From: Pseudomonas triclosanedens | GTDB taxonomy: Bacteria > Pseudomonadota > Gammaproteobacteria > Pseudomonadales > Pseudomonadaceae | DNA: 64,000 nt | Direction: 5' to 3' | Assembly (NCBI RefSeq): GCF_026686735.1 | Contig: NZ_CP113432.1 | Location: 6,181,385 to 6,245,384 of the forward strand | Shown here: in pieces, positions 8,221 to 16,522 of the stretch | Position numbering within the stretch: the first letter of the stretch is position 1 | Layout of the letters: every line of letters starts with the position of its first letter | Program-made: the position numbers and the translations under genes | The notes under the pieces: generated by a model | Databases searched by the model: none | The model's input: only the letters and a program-made list of their open reading frames with translations | What the model was told of the DNA's origin: nothing

Positions 8221-8949
8221 CTAATTACGCGTGATCTTACCCGCAAGGCAGGCGGAAATGGTCAGCGCCTTCTCCACATGTTCCGGGTTATCCACAGAGG
8301 AAACCTCTTCCGAAATCGTGATCAAGCTACCCGGACCGAAGCGTTCGCACTGAATATGCGGCGGGAGCAGTTGGCATACGGAGGGGTTGTCGGAGTAGGT
8401 CATCCAGCCGACGGGGAGGCTGTCCCAGTTATCGTATGTCAAATAGAAGAAATCCATATTAGTGACAAGCCCAGACTCCGGGCTCCAGCACTCAATCGAT
8501 GCCTTGAGCAAATCTAGCGAAAGAGGCTTATTTATAAACTCTGGATATTGGTATTCGGGAAAATTAATAACAACATTATTAAATATTCTATCAATACTGG
8601 AACCAGCACTTACAGACACACACACCTTGCCTTCCTTAGCGCTATTCTTATTACTCATAATTAAGCTATAGCCAAACTTACAGGTAGCATCAAGTGTCGG
8701 ATGGCCGCTCACATCTGTATGAGAGTACTCGTATTCTTTTTCGTATACTTTCTCACGTGCAACCTCGTAGAAATTGTTTAAATCGGGAGCAATAGCTGTT
8801 TCAGCATTAGGTTTTGTCCCAACATCGTACAGCTCTCTGAAAATCGGATGAATCTCCTGCAGCCTCCGCAGATAATATTTAGTATTTCTTAAATATTCAC
8901 CCAGCGTAATTGGGCGAGCTCTCCAGTAAATACCCAGGAATACTTTCAT
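8221..8949 (-). CDS. Imm52-type immunity protein, array copy 1 (next to the toxin)
   Basis: A 242-aa protein starting MKVFLGIYWRARPITLGEY. The ATG lies two bases after the toxin's TAA stop, and its ribosome site (AGAGG) overlaps the last toxin codons, so translation is coupled. This is the most divergent member: TKYYLRRL, EKVYEKEYEYSH, CKFGYSLIMSNK and SIDRIFNNVVINFPEY replace the versions of copies 2–5, all in the N-terminal and central parts. The C-terminal third is near-identical to the others. As the coupled copy it is the best candidate for the cognate antidote. Resembles the Imm52 family (TsiT-like), which is typically paired with Tox-REase-5 toxins. Confidence 0.9.
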   Translation of the reverse strand: MKVFLGIYWRARPITLGEYLRNTKYYLRRLQEIHPIFRELYDVGTKPNAETAIAPDLNNFYEVAREKVYEKEYEYSHTDVSGHPTLDATCKFGYSLIMSNKNSAKEGKVCVSVSAGSSIDRIFNNVVINFPEYQYPEFINKPLSLDLLKASIECWSPESGLVTNMDFFYLTYDNWDSLPVGWMTYSDNPSVCQLLPPHIQCERFGPGSLITISEEVSSVDNPEHVEKALTISACLAGKITRN

Positions 8950-8951
8950 TT

Positions 8952-10688
8952 TTACCTCTTAGGTGTAAACACCACATTAATCTTAATGCCTTTTTGCCCT
9001 ATAACTTCTCTAAGACTAGTGGCTGCCGATTGTGTTGAAACATGCCATTCAATAGGTGTTCCACCTGCGAATTCAATCTGACGCAGAGCATCTTTGATAA
9101 CTCCTTTTTGCCAAAAAACAGTACCCTCCGGCGGATATCCCCGCCAATCCTTAGCATCCAGCAACACGTTACGTGACGCGTCATATCCATCGAACCGTAC
9201 TCCGTTGACTGTATATTCCGCTCCTCGCTCCACGCCACTTATCTGCTCCTGATATTCCTCTCCGCCAGTACGCTTGGGAGACGCCTCCCAGATTCCCGGG
9301 CCGCCCTCGGATTGCCCCTGCATCTCTTGCAGGGTGCGCAAGCGCGGTTGGATATGGACGCCCTCGCTGGCCGCCGGCTCGCGTGCTCGCCTCGGCCCCG
9401 CCGCCTCGGCATCCACCCTTGCCCGACCACCCACGGGGTTTCGCGGTCGGTTGCCGAGCCCCCGCCCGCCAACACCCTTGGGCCCAGGTATCGGCAGCGC
9501 GCTCATCGAGATGTCCGCTGCGTCTTCCATCGCCTCCGATGGGCCGCCCGCCATGTCGACCAGCGCCGGCAGCGCTCCGGCAACGGGCCCCATTGCAACG
9601 ACGCCCAGGCGGTCGGCGACCTTGCGTTGTTCCTCCCGCTGCCGCTGAAGTTCCCTGGTTTCGTGCGAGGTGAGCGGCGAGGACATCCGCGGCTGGTCGC
9701 CGTACAGCGCACTGGCGGCAGACTCGGCCTGGTGCCGGTAATACAGCAGGTCCTGCCCCAGGGCCTGGCGTTCTTGTTCCAGGGCCGAAATGCGCTCGTT
9801 CAGCGCATCGCGCCTGGGCCAGTCGTATGGGCTGAGGCGGGAGGTATCGTTCAGTTCCCGCCGCGCGTACTGCTGGTTTTGCTCCACGCTGTCGGCCTTC
9901 TGACGGGCCGCCTTGTACAGCACGTTGTAGTTGCGCAGGTCTTCTTCCAGTTGCGCATGGGTTGGCGGCTCGGCATTGCGCCGTATCTGCTCCCGCAGGG
10001 TGAATATCTGCCCCAGCGCACCGCCGTTGCCGTCGGCGTCGCAGTTGATCAGGCAGGTGCTGCCGTGCCGCGCGAGGGGCAGGCCGTTGACCTTGATGTT
10101 GCTCTGCCCGTCCAGCAGCTTCACGTGCCCGCATTCCAGGGCGGTGCCGGACACCACATGGCTGCCGGCGTCGGCCTGTACGACCCGGAAGACGTCGCCC
10201 TGGCGATACACCGGCGTGCCCTGGGCCTTTACGTTGGGCGATGCGATGACGGGTTCATCGAGGGTGGCGAAGGAGTCGAAGGCGACGATGCCGGGGCCGA
10301 CCCGGCAAAAGTCGGGCTCCACGCAGAGCGCGAACCACTGCGCGCTGGCATGGGCGGCATGGCGCTTGACGAGCGGTGCAGGCTCGGGCGGCGCTTCGGG
10401 CTCAGGGGGTGGTGGGGCAGCCGGGGGCGGCGGGGGCGGAGGCGCCAGAGCACTTTCGAGCTCGGCACGGCGCCGTTTCAATTGCGCCAGTTCTTCCTGT
10501 GTGCTTTGCCGTATCTCCAGGTATTCGGCAGTCAGCGGCCTCACGCTTTCCATCTGGCCGAGGATGACCAGGGTGGTTCCGGCGCGGTTTTCCCACCTGC
10601 ACACCTCCTCCAGTTCGCGCTTGAGCTGCCGCCGCTCTTCTTCATCGGCATCGAGGCCCAGCACGTCGCATGCCACACGGTCGATCAT
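8952..10688 (-). CDS. T6SS PAAR-like effector with C-terminal Tox-REase-5 nuclease domain
   Basis: A 578-aa polymorphic toxin of the TseT kind. The start ([11 protein letters not shown]) overlaps the stop of the adaptor gene in an ATGA junction. Residues 1–80 form a charged helical region, and 83–106 a Pro/Ala/Glu linker. Residues about 125–230 are a DUF4150 PAAR-like tip domain with Cys and His residues ([27 protein letters not shown]). Residues 240–360 are coiled-coil-like, 360–400 a mildly hydrophobic stretch, 405–470 a Gly/Arg/Pro linker. Residues about 475–578 are the toxin, with NGVRFDGY and LLDAK (Asp500, Asp511, Lys513) as the likely restriction-endonuclease-fold metal and catalytic residues. 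It would sit on a VgrG spike and cut nucleic acid in target cells. The last 300 bp have lower GC than the rest, as expected for a swapped toxin module. No vgrG is in the window. Confidence 0.88.
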
Positions 10689-11791
10689 CGTGCATGCCCC
10701 TGGTGGTTGCCGAAGGTGGCGATTTCCACTCGGGTGAGGGGTTCGTCCTGGCAAAAGGCGTAGCGCCAGAGGAGGGTGGCGCGCTGGCTGTCCAGGTGCA
10801 GGCGCAGTGTGTCGAGCACTGGCTCGACGACGCGGCGGCTACCGTCGGCACGGTGCACAACCAACTGGGGCGACCACTCCGGCAACCGCATGGTGCGCGT
10901 GCCTTCGGCCAGGCAGCCGGCAAGGGAAATCGGCTCGCCGCCACGCAGGTGTTTCGCCACCACCTGGTCGGGCGGTGCGGCCTGGTAGAAGCGCGGGTCG
11001 AAGTCCTCGGGCATGTAGGGGTAGCGCTCCTGCTCCCAACGGGCATCGAAGGTGCCTTGCAGGGACTGGCGCGGCTGCCACCAGCGGGCGATGGGGCCAA
11101 GCCCGATGCTGTGGTAGTTCTGCCAGGGGTGCTCGTAGGGGCGGTCCAGCGGTTCGAACTGCGGCGCCGCCAGGGTCGTCTGCGCGTTGACGTGGGCGCG
11201 TATTCGCTGGGCGGTGTCTTTATCCAGCCATTTGTAGTCGCTGCTGCTCGGGAGCCAGCCCTGGCCGCATGGGTTGAACGGATAGAGCACGGCGGCCGAC
11301 GACAGGGGGCTGGCCGCCGGGTCGAAATAGCTGCCGCCATAGGCGAGCCGATAGTCCAGCGGCACCGCGAGCACGTCTTCCGGTTGGCTGATGTCCCAGC
11401 CCAGGAAGCGCTTCTCCAGCCGCCGGGGGCCGAGCACGATCAGCGCCTTGCGAACCGGCCCCACCTCGATCGCCACCCGCCAGCGATCCCGCGCGATGCC
11501 GTGGTACGCCTGCAGGCTGCCGTAGAGCTGCACGTCCGTTCCCGGCTTCCCTGGCACCAGGTCGCCTTCCTCGGCCATTACCGCCTTGAGCGGACGGGTG
11601 TTGACCGGGCCGTCGTAACGGTCCCCCAGCAGAATCGGCTGCTGCCCGGTGGCCAGCGCCATCGGTGCGCCGTCGCGAGCGAAGTCGAAAGTGCCGCGCA
11701 GCACCAGGACATCGAAGCGCTCACCGGACGGCGCGGCCTTTTCGTAGAACAGGTGCGGCAGGCCGCTGTGATTGTCGACGCGGACCATCAT
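10685..11791 (-). CDS. DUF2169 family T6SS effector adaptor/chaperone
   Basis: A 368-aa protein with the DUF2169 pattern: an N-terminal beta-rich part ([20 protein letters not shown], then [12 protein letters not shown]) and a [15 protein letters not shown] segment, [10 protein letters not shown] in the middle, and a C-terminal half with [17 protein letters not shown]. Family members are encoded next to PAAR-type effectors (for example in Agrobacterium) and are thought to load them onto VgrG. The gene overlaps the effector by ATGA, so the two are co-translated. The start at 11791 is chosen because CAGGGGG lies just upstream; an in-frame extension upstream has no family similarity. Confidence 0.87.
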
Positions 11792-11970
11792 CGGCAACCC
11801 CCTGGCCATCCACCACCAAGCCGGTGAACCGCGCGCCCTGGCAACGCGGCGAGCAATGCCGAAGAGGGTCTGTGCGCTCCGCACAGATCGAAGATCGCAC
11901 TGGCGCACCGTCGAACGAGTGCGCCGTCGATGAACCGTTTGCGTCGTATGCAGCCAATGACCAGAAACAC
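11788..11970 (-). CDS. Possible 60-aa leader ORF coupled to the DUF2169 gene
   Basis: A 60-codon frame with a strong ribosome site (GGAGG, six bases from ATG) whose TGA stop overlaps the ATG of the DUF2169 gene (ATGATGG junction). The product ([16 protein letters not shown]..., three Cys, Arg-rich) matches no family I recognise and its codon use is not clearly coding. It could be a real small gene, a translational-coupling leader, or chance. The rest of 11971–12304 shows no convincing gene. Confidence 0.3.
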
Positions 11971-12304
11971 ATCCGCCCCTCCGAAAAGCCCGCAATAGAG
12001 CGGCTGAATTTAGGAAGAGCAGGAACGCCTGTGGACCCACAAAAAGGGGTTTCAGAGGCCACTGACGGCTGTTACGGAATTACCAACAGAGCACCGCAGT
12101 GAATTCTGACAAAACGATGTTCCACGGCAGGTATTCGAGGCAGGCAGAGGCACCAATCACCCTCTGGCTGGGGAGACTGGTCGGGGGAGTTGGGTAAAGA
12201 GGGGCTACTCCTGCCCCCATCCATCAGCCGGATTCAGGCCAGAGCAGCAATCGCCATCAAGGCAGCGGAAGGGCAGCCGGAGCGGCTCCGGCTACCGACA
12301 AACA

Positions 12305-12553
12305 TCAAGCCCTGGGCACCAGGGCCGGCAGCAACTGCCGGGAGATCGCTTCGCGCACGGCGGGCAGCAGGGTGGCGTTGCCGGCGAGCATTTCTTCCAC
12401 CAGGCGGCGCAGCGCCATCGAGCGTTCGGGGGTCAGGGCGCGCACGGCGTACTCGCAGGCCTGCTCCGCGGTGACATCCGGTGGTACGGCGAAACCCAGC
12501 GCTTGCAGGCGCTCGCGGAAGTCGTCCTGGTCTATCAGGTCAGCGTGCATCAT
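12305..12553 (-). CDS. Small conserved hypothetical protein (82 aa)
   Basis: The start (MMHADLIDQDDFRERL...) is set by GAGGAG seven bases upstream; the longer frame has no ribosome site. The product is helical and acidic at the N-terminus with LQALGFAVPPDVTAEQACEY and RRLVEEMLAGNATLLPAVRE. There is no signal peptide. I do not recognise the family. It lies upstream of the T6SS module on the same strand, separated by about 500 bp, so a functional link is not shown. Confidence 0.65.
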   Translation of the reverse strand: MMHADLIDQDDFRERLQALGFAVPPDVTAEQACEYAVRALTPERSMALRRLVEEMLAGNATLLPAVREAISRQLLPALVPRA

Positions 12554-12779
12554 GGCAGTTCTCCTCGCAGCGGCATGGATTCCCATGAGCCGGATTCTGG
12601 TAAGTGGACAGGAGCGCGGCAAGCACCCGGCCGGCGGAATGTCCGCAACGGGCACGCGCAGGTCGTTTTCGGCTAATCGCCGCCACGGCCATACGCGCAG
12701 ACTGCGGCCCATACCGAACCCGAAAGCCTCGCCGGCACGGGCCTCCAGCACACCGCCAGCCCATCACCGGCTCGCTTTG

Positions 12780-12817
12780 TCCCCTGCCACGCGTCGGGCG
12801 TCGCAGGGGATTTTTTT
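12780..12817 (+). terminator. Orphan rightward Rho-independent terminator (possible sRNA 3' end)
   Basis: The stem TCCCCTGC / GCAGGGGA with an inner ACGC / GCGT stem and GTCGG loop is followed by seven T on the + strand. There is no + strand gene upstream to be terminated; the flanking genes are all on the - strand. This suggests a short non-coding transcript ending here within the 12554–13030 gap, in which I see no coding region. Confidence 0.55.
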
Positions 12818-13030
12818 GCGTCGCGCGGCAGTCTTGCCAGAAGCATTCCAGGCCCTGCGAGAGGAGCTTGTCGCGCTGGCATACTCGAGCGCGCGCTGGC
12901 CGGCCCACCCGCCAGGCGACGGCCCGGCCGCTCTGCCCTGCGTGACCGGGCATATTCGCCAGGACGGCGTGGAGTGCTGCGGGCAGATCCCCATGCCGCC
13001 CTTCCCTGCGCGCTCAAGACGCTCGCGAGT

Positions 13031-13984
13031 TCATTCTCGGCCAGCCGGTGGCGTGATCCCGAGGAAACTCCGCAACGCCTGGTAAAGCGCGTGGTAGAGC
13101 GCTTCCACCTCCGCCACGCCACGGGCGCGCAAGGCGCCGTGGACCAGCCCCGCGCCATTGAAGAAGCGGCTCTCGACGCCAGCCTCGCGCAATGCCGAGC
13201 AATAGAGTGCGCCGTCGTCGCGCAACGGGTCGAACTCGGCGACAGCGATGAAGGCGCGCGGCAAGCCACGGAAGTCGCCGGCCCGCAGCGGCAGCGCCAG
13301 CGGGTCGCGGCGGTCGCCGGCGTGGGGCAGGTAGGCGTCCAGGCAGGCATCGAGATCGGCCCGCGAAAACAGCGGCGCATCGGCGCATTCCAGCCGCGCC
13401 GGCGTCTGGCCGCCGCCCAGCGCGGGATAGATCAGGGCTTGCCCACAGGGCAGCGGTTCGCCCGCCTCACGCAGGGCCAGGCACAGCGAGGCGGCGAGGT
13501 TTCCCCCGGCGCTGTCACCGATCACCAGCATTCGCATGCTGTCCACCGGCTCGCCCAGAGTGCCCTCGCGCAGGCGCCGCCATACCGCCAGGCAATCGTG
13601 CAACGCGGCGGGGAACGGGTGCTCGGGCGCCAGCCGGTAGTCCACCGCCACGACCAGCGCACCCAGCTCCAGGGCCAGTTCGGCGGTGATGAATTCGTGG
13701 CTGCCGAGGCTGCCGAGCATCCAGCCGCCGCCGTGCAGGTAGAGCAACGTTGGCCAACCGGCAGCCGGGGGAATGCCGCTGGGGCGGTACAGGCGCACGG
13801 TGGGCAGGCGATCCAGGCACAGCTCACTGATGCGCAGCCCAGGCGGGCGCGGCGGTGTGAAGGCCGTGGCCATGCGCTGGTAGGCGGCGCGCTGGGCGTT
13901 GATGGCGGGATCGTTCTCGGCGAATGCCTGCGTCCGCTCGACGAACGCCTGCATGGCGTCGGACAGCGGATAGTGCCGCGTCAC
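13031..13984 (-). CDS. Alpha/beta hydrolase (HSL-type esterase) of the carnitine operon
   Basis: A 317-aa esterase/lipase of the hormone-sensitive lipase family. LYLHGGGWMLGS is the oxyanion-hole HGGG motif, GDSAGGNLAAS holds the nucleophile Ser, EFDPLRDDG the acid and GLVHGAL the catalytic His. No signal peptide, so cytoplasmic. The start is GTG, overlapping the stop of cdhB by four bases (GTGA), which places it last in the carnitine operon; P. aeruginosa has a lipolytic enzyme in the same place (recalled as PA5384). It may hydrolyse acylcarnitines to feed the pathway; that role is inferred from context. Confidence 0.88.
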   Translation of the reverse strand: MTRHYPLSDAMQAFVERTQAFAENDPAINAQRAAYQRMATAFTPPRPPGLRISELCLDRLPTVRLYRPSGIPPAAGWPTLLYLHGGGWMLGSLGSHEFITAELALELGALVVAVDYRLAPEHPFPAALHDCLAVWRRLREGTLGEPVDSMRMLVIGDSAGGNLAASLCLALREAGEPLPCGQALIYPALGGGQTPARLECADAPLFSRADLDACLDAYLPHAGDRRDPLALPLRAGDFRGLPRAFIAVAEFDPLRDDGALYCSALREAGVESRFFNGAGLVHGALRARGVAEVEALYHALYQALRSFLGITPPAGRE

Positions 13985-14463
13985 CGCCGATCAGCCGGCA
14001 GGCCGATGGTGCGCCCGACGTAGTCCGGGCGCGGCAGGCTGCGGTGCGCTTCGGCCAGCGCCAGCACGCGCTCCAGCACCACGCCTTCGAAGGGCGCCGA
14101 GCGCGCGCCGTCTTCGAGGTTCACGTGCAGCAGCATCTGCTCGCTGGCGGCCAGGGCGAGGTCTTCGCCAACGCGGTGCAGGCTGTGGAAAACATGCAGG
14201 CGCTTGCGGTCGTGGGCGATCAGTTGGGTGCGCACTTCGACCTTCTCGCCCTCCTTCACTTCGTGCAGGTAGTTCAGATGCACTTCGAGGGTGAACAGCG
14301 AGGAATGAGTCGCGGCGCGGTGCTCGGCGTCGAGCCCCAGGTGGTCCATCAGGGCGTCGGTGGCGTAGCTGAACAGCAGCAGGTAGAAGGCATCGCGCAG
14401 GTGGCCGTTGTAGTCGGTCCACTCGGCGAGGATGGAGCTTTCGCAGGTCTTCAAGGCGTGCAT
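13981..14463 (-). CDS. cdhB: Betainyl-CoA thioesterase
   Basis: A 160-aa hot-dog-fold acyl-CoA thioesterase. The N-terminus WTDYNGHLRDAFYLLLF matches the 4HBT signature with the Asp-x-Asn-Gly-His active-site region; the central strand-helix part is SSLFTLEVHLNYLHEVKEGE. In the known carnitine pathway CdhB releases glycine betaine from betainyl-CoA made by CdhC. Gene order (esterase–cdhB–cdhA–cdhC–caiX) is the same as in P. aeruginosa. About 85 bp separate it from cdhA, and it overlaps the downstream esterase gene. Confidence 0.92.
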   Translation of the reverse strand: MHALKTCESSILAEWTDYNGHLRDAFYLLLFSYATDALMDHLGLDAEHRAATHSSLFTLEVHLNYLHEVKEGEKVEVRTQLIAHDRKRLHVFHSLHRVGEDLALAASEQMLLHVNLEDGARSAPFEGVVLERVLALAEAHRSLPRPDYVGRTIGLPADRR

Positions 14464-14547
14464 TTTCAGGCTTCCAGAGAGCCTCTCTCCCCAGCCCTCG
14501 CCCTTCCGGGAGAGGGGGCCGTTCCGAGTAGGCGGTGGACGATGAGG

Positions 14548-15513
14548 TTAGTCGGCGAAGGCGAAACCGTGCCTGGCCTTGGTCTCCCTGATGGCACCGA
14601 GCACCGCCAGCAGGCAGTCGTCGCGGTAGCGCTCCAGCTCGGCGATGCTGCGCGTGCCCTGCTGTTCGGCGGTGCCTTCCACCACGCGGTCGATCAGCGT
14701 CTGGTTCAGTTCCGGGGCGGGCAGGTAGGTCCAGGGCAGTTGCAGCGCCGGGCCGAACTGGGCCATGAAGTGGCGCATCCCGGCGTTGCCGCCGGCCAGT
14801 GTGTAGGTGAGGAAGGTGCCCATGAACGACCAGCGCAGGCCGGCGCCGAAGCGGATGGCGTCGTCGATCTCGCCGGTGCTGGCGACGCCGTCGTTGACCA
14901 GGTGCAGCGCCTCACGCCATAGCGCTTCGAGCAGGCGGTCGGCGATGAAGCCGGGGACTTCCTTGCGTACATGCAGGGGGCGCATGCCGAGGGATTCATA
15001 GACCTGGATGGCGGCCTGCACGGCTTGTGGCGCGGTTTTCTCGCCGCCCACCACTTCCACCAGCGGCAGCAGGTACACCGGGTTGAACGGGTGGCCGACC
15101 ACGCAGCGTTCCGGATGCGTGGCGTCGGCGTAGAACTCGCTGGGCAGCAGGCCCGAGGTGCTGGAGCCGATCAGCACGTCGGGCCGCGCGGCGGCGCTGA
15201 TGCTGGCGTGCAGTTCGCACTTGAGGTCGAGCCGTTCGGGCGCGCTTTCCTGGATGAAGTCGGCATCGCGCACGCACGCTTCGATGGTGGCGACGAAGCG
15301 CAGGCGGTCCTGCGAGGCGCCAGGAACGAGGCCCTGCTGTTCAAGCGCCGGCCAGGCGTTGGCGATGCGTGCGCGCAGTGCGGCTTCCGCGCCGGGTGCC
15401 GGGTCCCAGGCGATGACGTCGAGGCCGTGGGCCAGGGCGCGGGCAACCCAGCCGCTGCCGATGACGCCGCTGCCGAGGGCGGCGAAGGTCTTGATGTGGG
15501 TGATGAAGGACAT
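14548..15513 (-). CDS. cdhA: L-carnitine 3-dehydrogenase
   Basis: A 321-aa NAD-dependent enzyme of the 3-hydroxyacyl-CoA dehydrogenase fold that oxidises L-carnitine to 3-dehydrocarnitine. The Rossmann motif GSGVIGSGW is at residues about 14–22, followed by [10 protein letters not shown]. The SAPERLDLK and [20 protein letters not shown] segments (the latter with the catalytic His) and the helical C-terminal domain ([15 protein letters not shown]) are present. Length equals the P. aeruginosa enzyme as I recall it. Cytoplasmic. It is 48 bp from cdhC and in the same transcription unit. Confidence 0.95.
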   Translation of the reverse strand: MSFITHIKTFAALGSGVIGSGWVARALAHGLDVIAWDPAPGAEAALRARIANAWPALEQQGLVPGASQDRLRFVATIEACVRDADFIQESAPERLDLKCELHASISAAARPDVLIGSSTSGLLPSEFYADATHPERCVVGHPFNPVYLLPLVEVVGGEKTAPQAVQAAIQVYESLGMRPLHVRKEVPGFIADRLLEALWREALHLVNDGVASTGEIDDAIRFGAGLRWSFMGTFLTYTLAGGNAGMRHFMAQFGPALQLPWTYLPAPELNQTLIDRVVEGTAEQQGTRSIAELERYRDDCLLAVLGAIRETKARHGFAFAD

Positions 15514-15561
15514 GGATGGCTCCGGATAGGTGGCGGGGCGTCGGTTCTTTCGCAGGGCGGA

Positions 15562-16446
15562 TCAGCGCGGCTTGAGGTTCATTTTCCTGCGCCCCTCCGC
15601 CGGGCTCAGGGCGCGGCCGCCAAGGCGCTCGATGATCTCGATGGCGCGCTCGACCAACTGGCCGTTGCTGGCATGCACGCCGCGGTCGAGCCAGATGTTG
15701 TCTTCCAGGCCGACGCGCACGTTGCCGCCCAGCAGCATCGCCTGCGCCACCATCGGCATCTGCGAGCGGCCAATGCCGAAGCCGGCCCAGGTCAGGCCCG
15801 GCGGCAGGTTGTCGGCCATCGCCTTCATGGTCGTGGTGTCGGCCGGCGCGCCCCACGGGATGCCGAGGCAGATCTGGATCAGGGGGTCTTCCAGCAGGCC
15901 CTCCTTGAGCATCTGCTTGGCGAACCAGAGGTGGCCGGTGTCGAAGATTTCCAGCTCGGCCTTCACCCCCAGCTCGGTGATGCGCCTGGCGCCAGCGCGC
16001 AGTTGCGCCGGGGTGGAGACGTAGATGAAGTCGCCGTCGCCGAAGTTGAGGGTGCCGCAATCCAGGGTGCAGATTTCCGGCAGCAGTTCCTCGACGTGGG
16101 CCAGGCGTTCCAGCGGGCCGACCAGGTCGGTGCCGGCGCCGAACTCCAGCGGCTGCTCGCCCTTGCCGATCTCCAGGTCGCCCCCCATGCCGGCGGTGAG
16201 GTTGATGATGACGTCGGTGTCGCTCTCGCGGATGCGCTCCACCACTTCGCGGTAGAGGCTCACGTCGCGGCTGGGCTTGCCGGTGTGCGGGTCGCGCACA
16301 TGGCAGTGGGCGACGGTGGCGCCGGCCTTGGCGGCTTCGATGGCGGCGGCGGCGATTTCCTTGGGGGTGACGGGTATCGCCGGGTGCTTGCCGACGGTGT
16401 CGCCGGCGCCGGTCACCGCGCAGGTGACGATCACTTCGTAGTTCAC
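15562..16446 (-). CDS. cdhC: 3-dehydrocarnitine:acetyl-CoA cleavage enzyme (BKACE family)
   Basis: A 294-aa beta-keto acid cleavage enzyme (DUF849), which combines dehydrocarnitine with acetyl-CoA to give betainyl-CoA and acetoacetate. [16 protein letters not shown] supplies the His-x-His zinc ligands. [33 protein letters not shown] and [11 protein letters not shown] are family motifs. The start is GTG ([15 protein letters not shown]) with AAGGAC upstream; a longer frame to the next ATG has no similarity. It sits between cdhA and caiX. Confidence 0.93.
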   Translation of the reverse strand: MNYEVIVTCAVTGAGDTVGKHPAIPVTPKEIAAAAIEAAKAGATVAHCHVRDPHTGKPSRDVSLYREVVERIRESDTDVIINLTAGMGGDLEIGKGEQPLEFGAGTDLVGPLERLAHVEELLPEICTLDCGTLNFGDGDFIYVSTPAQLRAGARRITELGVKAELEIFDTGHLWFAKQMLKEGLLEDPLIQICLGIPWGAPADTTTMKAMADNLPPGLTWAGFGIGRSQMPMVAQAMLLGGNVRVGLEDNIWLDRGVHASNGQLVERAIEIIERLGGRALSPAEGRRKMNLKPR

Positions 16447-16522
16447 GGTGGCTGTCCTTCTGGTGGGCGAACGCAGGCCCTGCGCGGCGAAGCGCGCGCA
16501 GGGGGTGCTGAAGATCAAAGGG

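Larger units (their letters stand above)
5129..8949 (-). repeat. Tandem array of five ~773-bp immunity-gene units
   Basis: Units begin (3' ends of the genes) at 5129, 5902, 6675, 7448 and 8221, an exact 773-bp period. Each unit is one complete Imm52-type gene plus a 44-nt junction that contains the previous stop, an alternative ATG and the ribosome site. Units are nearly identical at DNA level except the effector-proximal unit, which differs over its 5' half. Exact spacing and low divergence point to recent unequal recombination or active homogenisation. The DNA is clearly richer in A+T than neighbouring core genes. Confidence 0.95.

Noticed and set aside
5144..8671. Repeated 126- and 69-codon + strand frames within the immunity array
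   Set aside because: Antisense shadows copied along with each repeat; no ribosome site or family similarity.
5129..8949. CRISPR or minisatellite interpretation of the repeats
   Set aside because: The repeat unit is a 773-bp complete gene with conserved reading frame and no spacers; it is a tandem gene duplication.
12604..12945. + strand frame in the 12554–13030 gap
   Set aside because: Arg/Pro-rich composition, no ribosome site, crosses a strong terminator, no family similarity.
14477..14520. C/G-rich imperfect palindrome between cdhA and cdhB
   Set aside because: Resembles common Pseudomonas intergenic repeats, but the arms do not pair cleanly enough to call.
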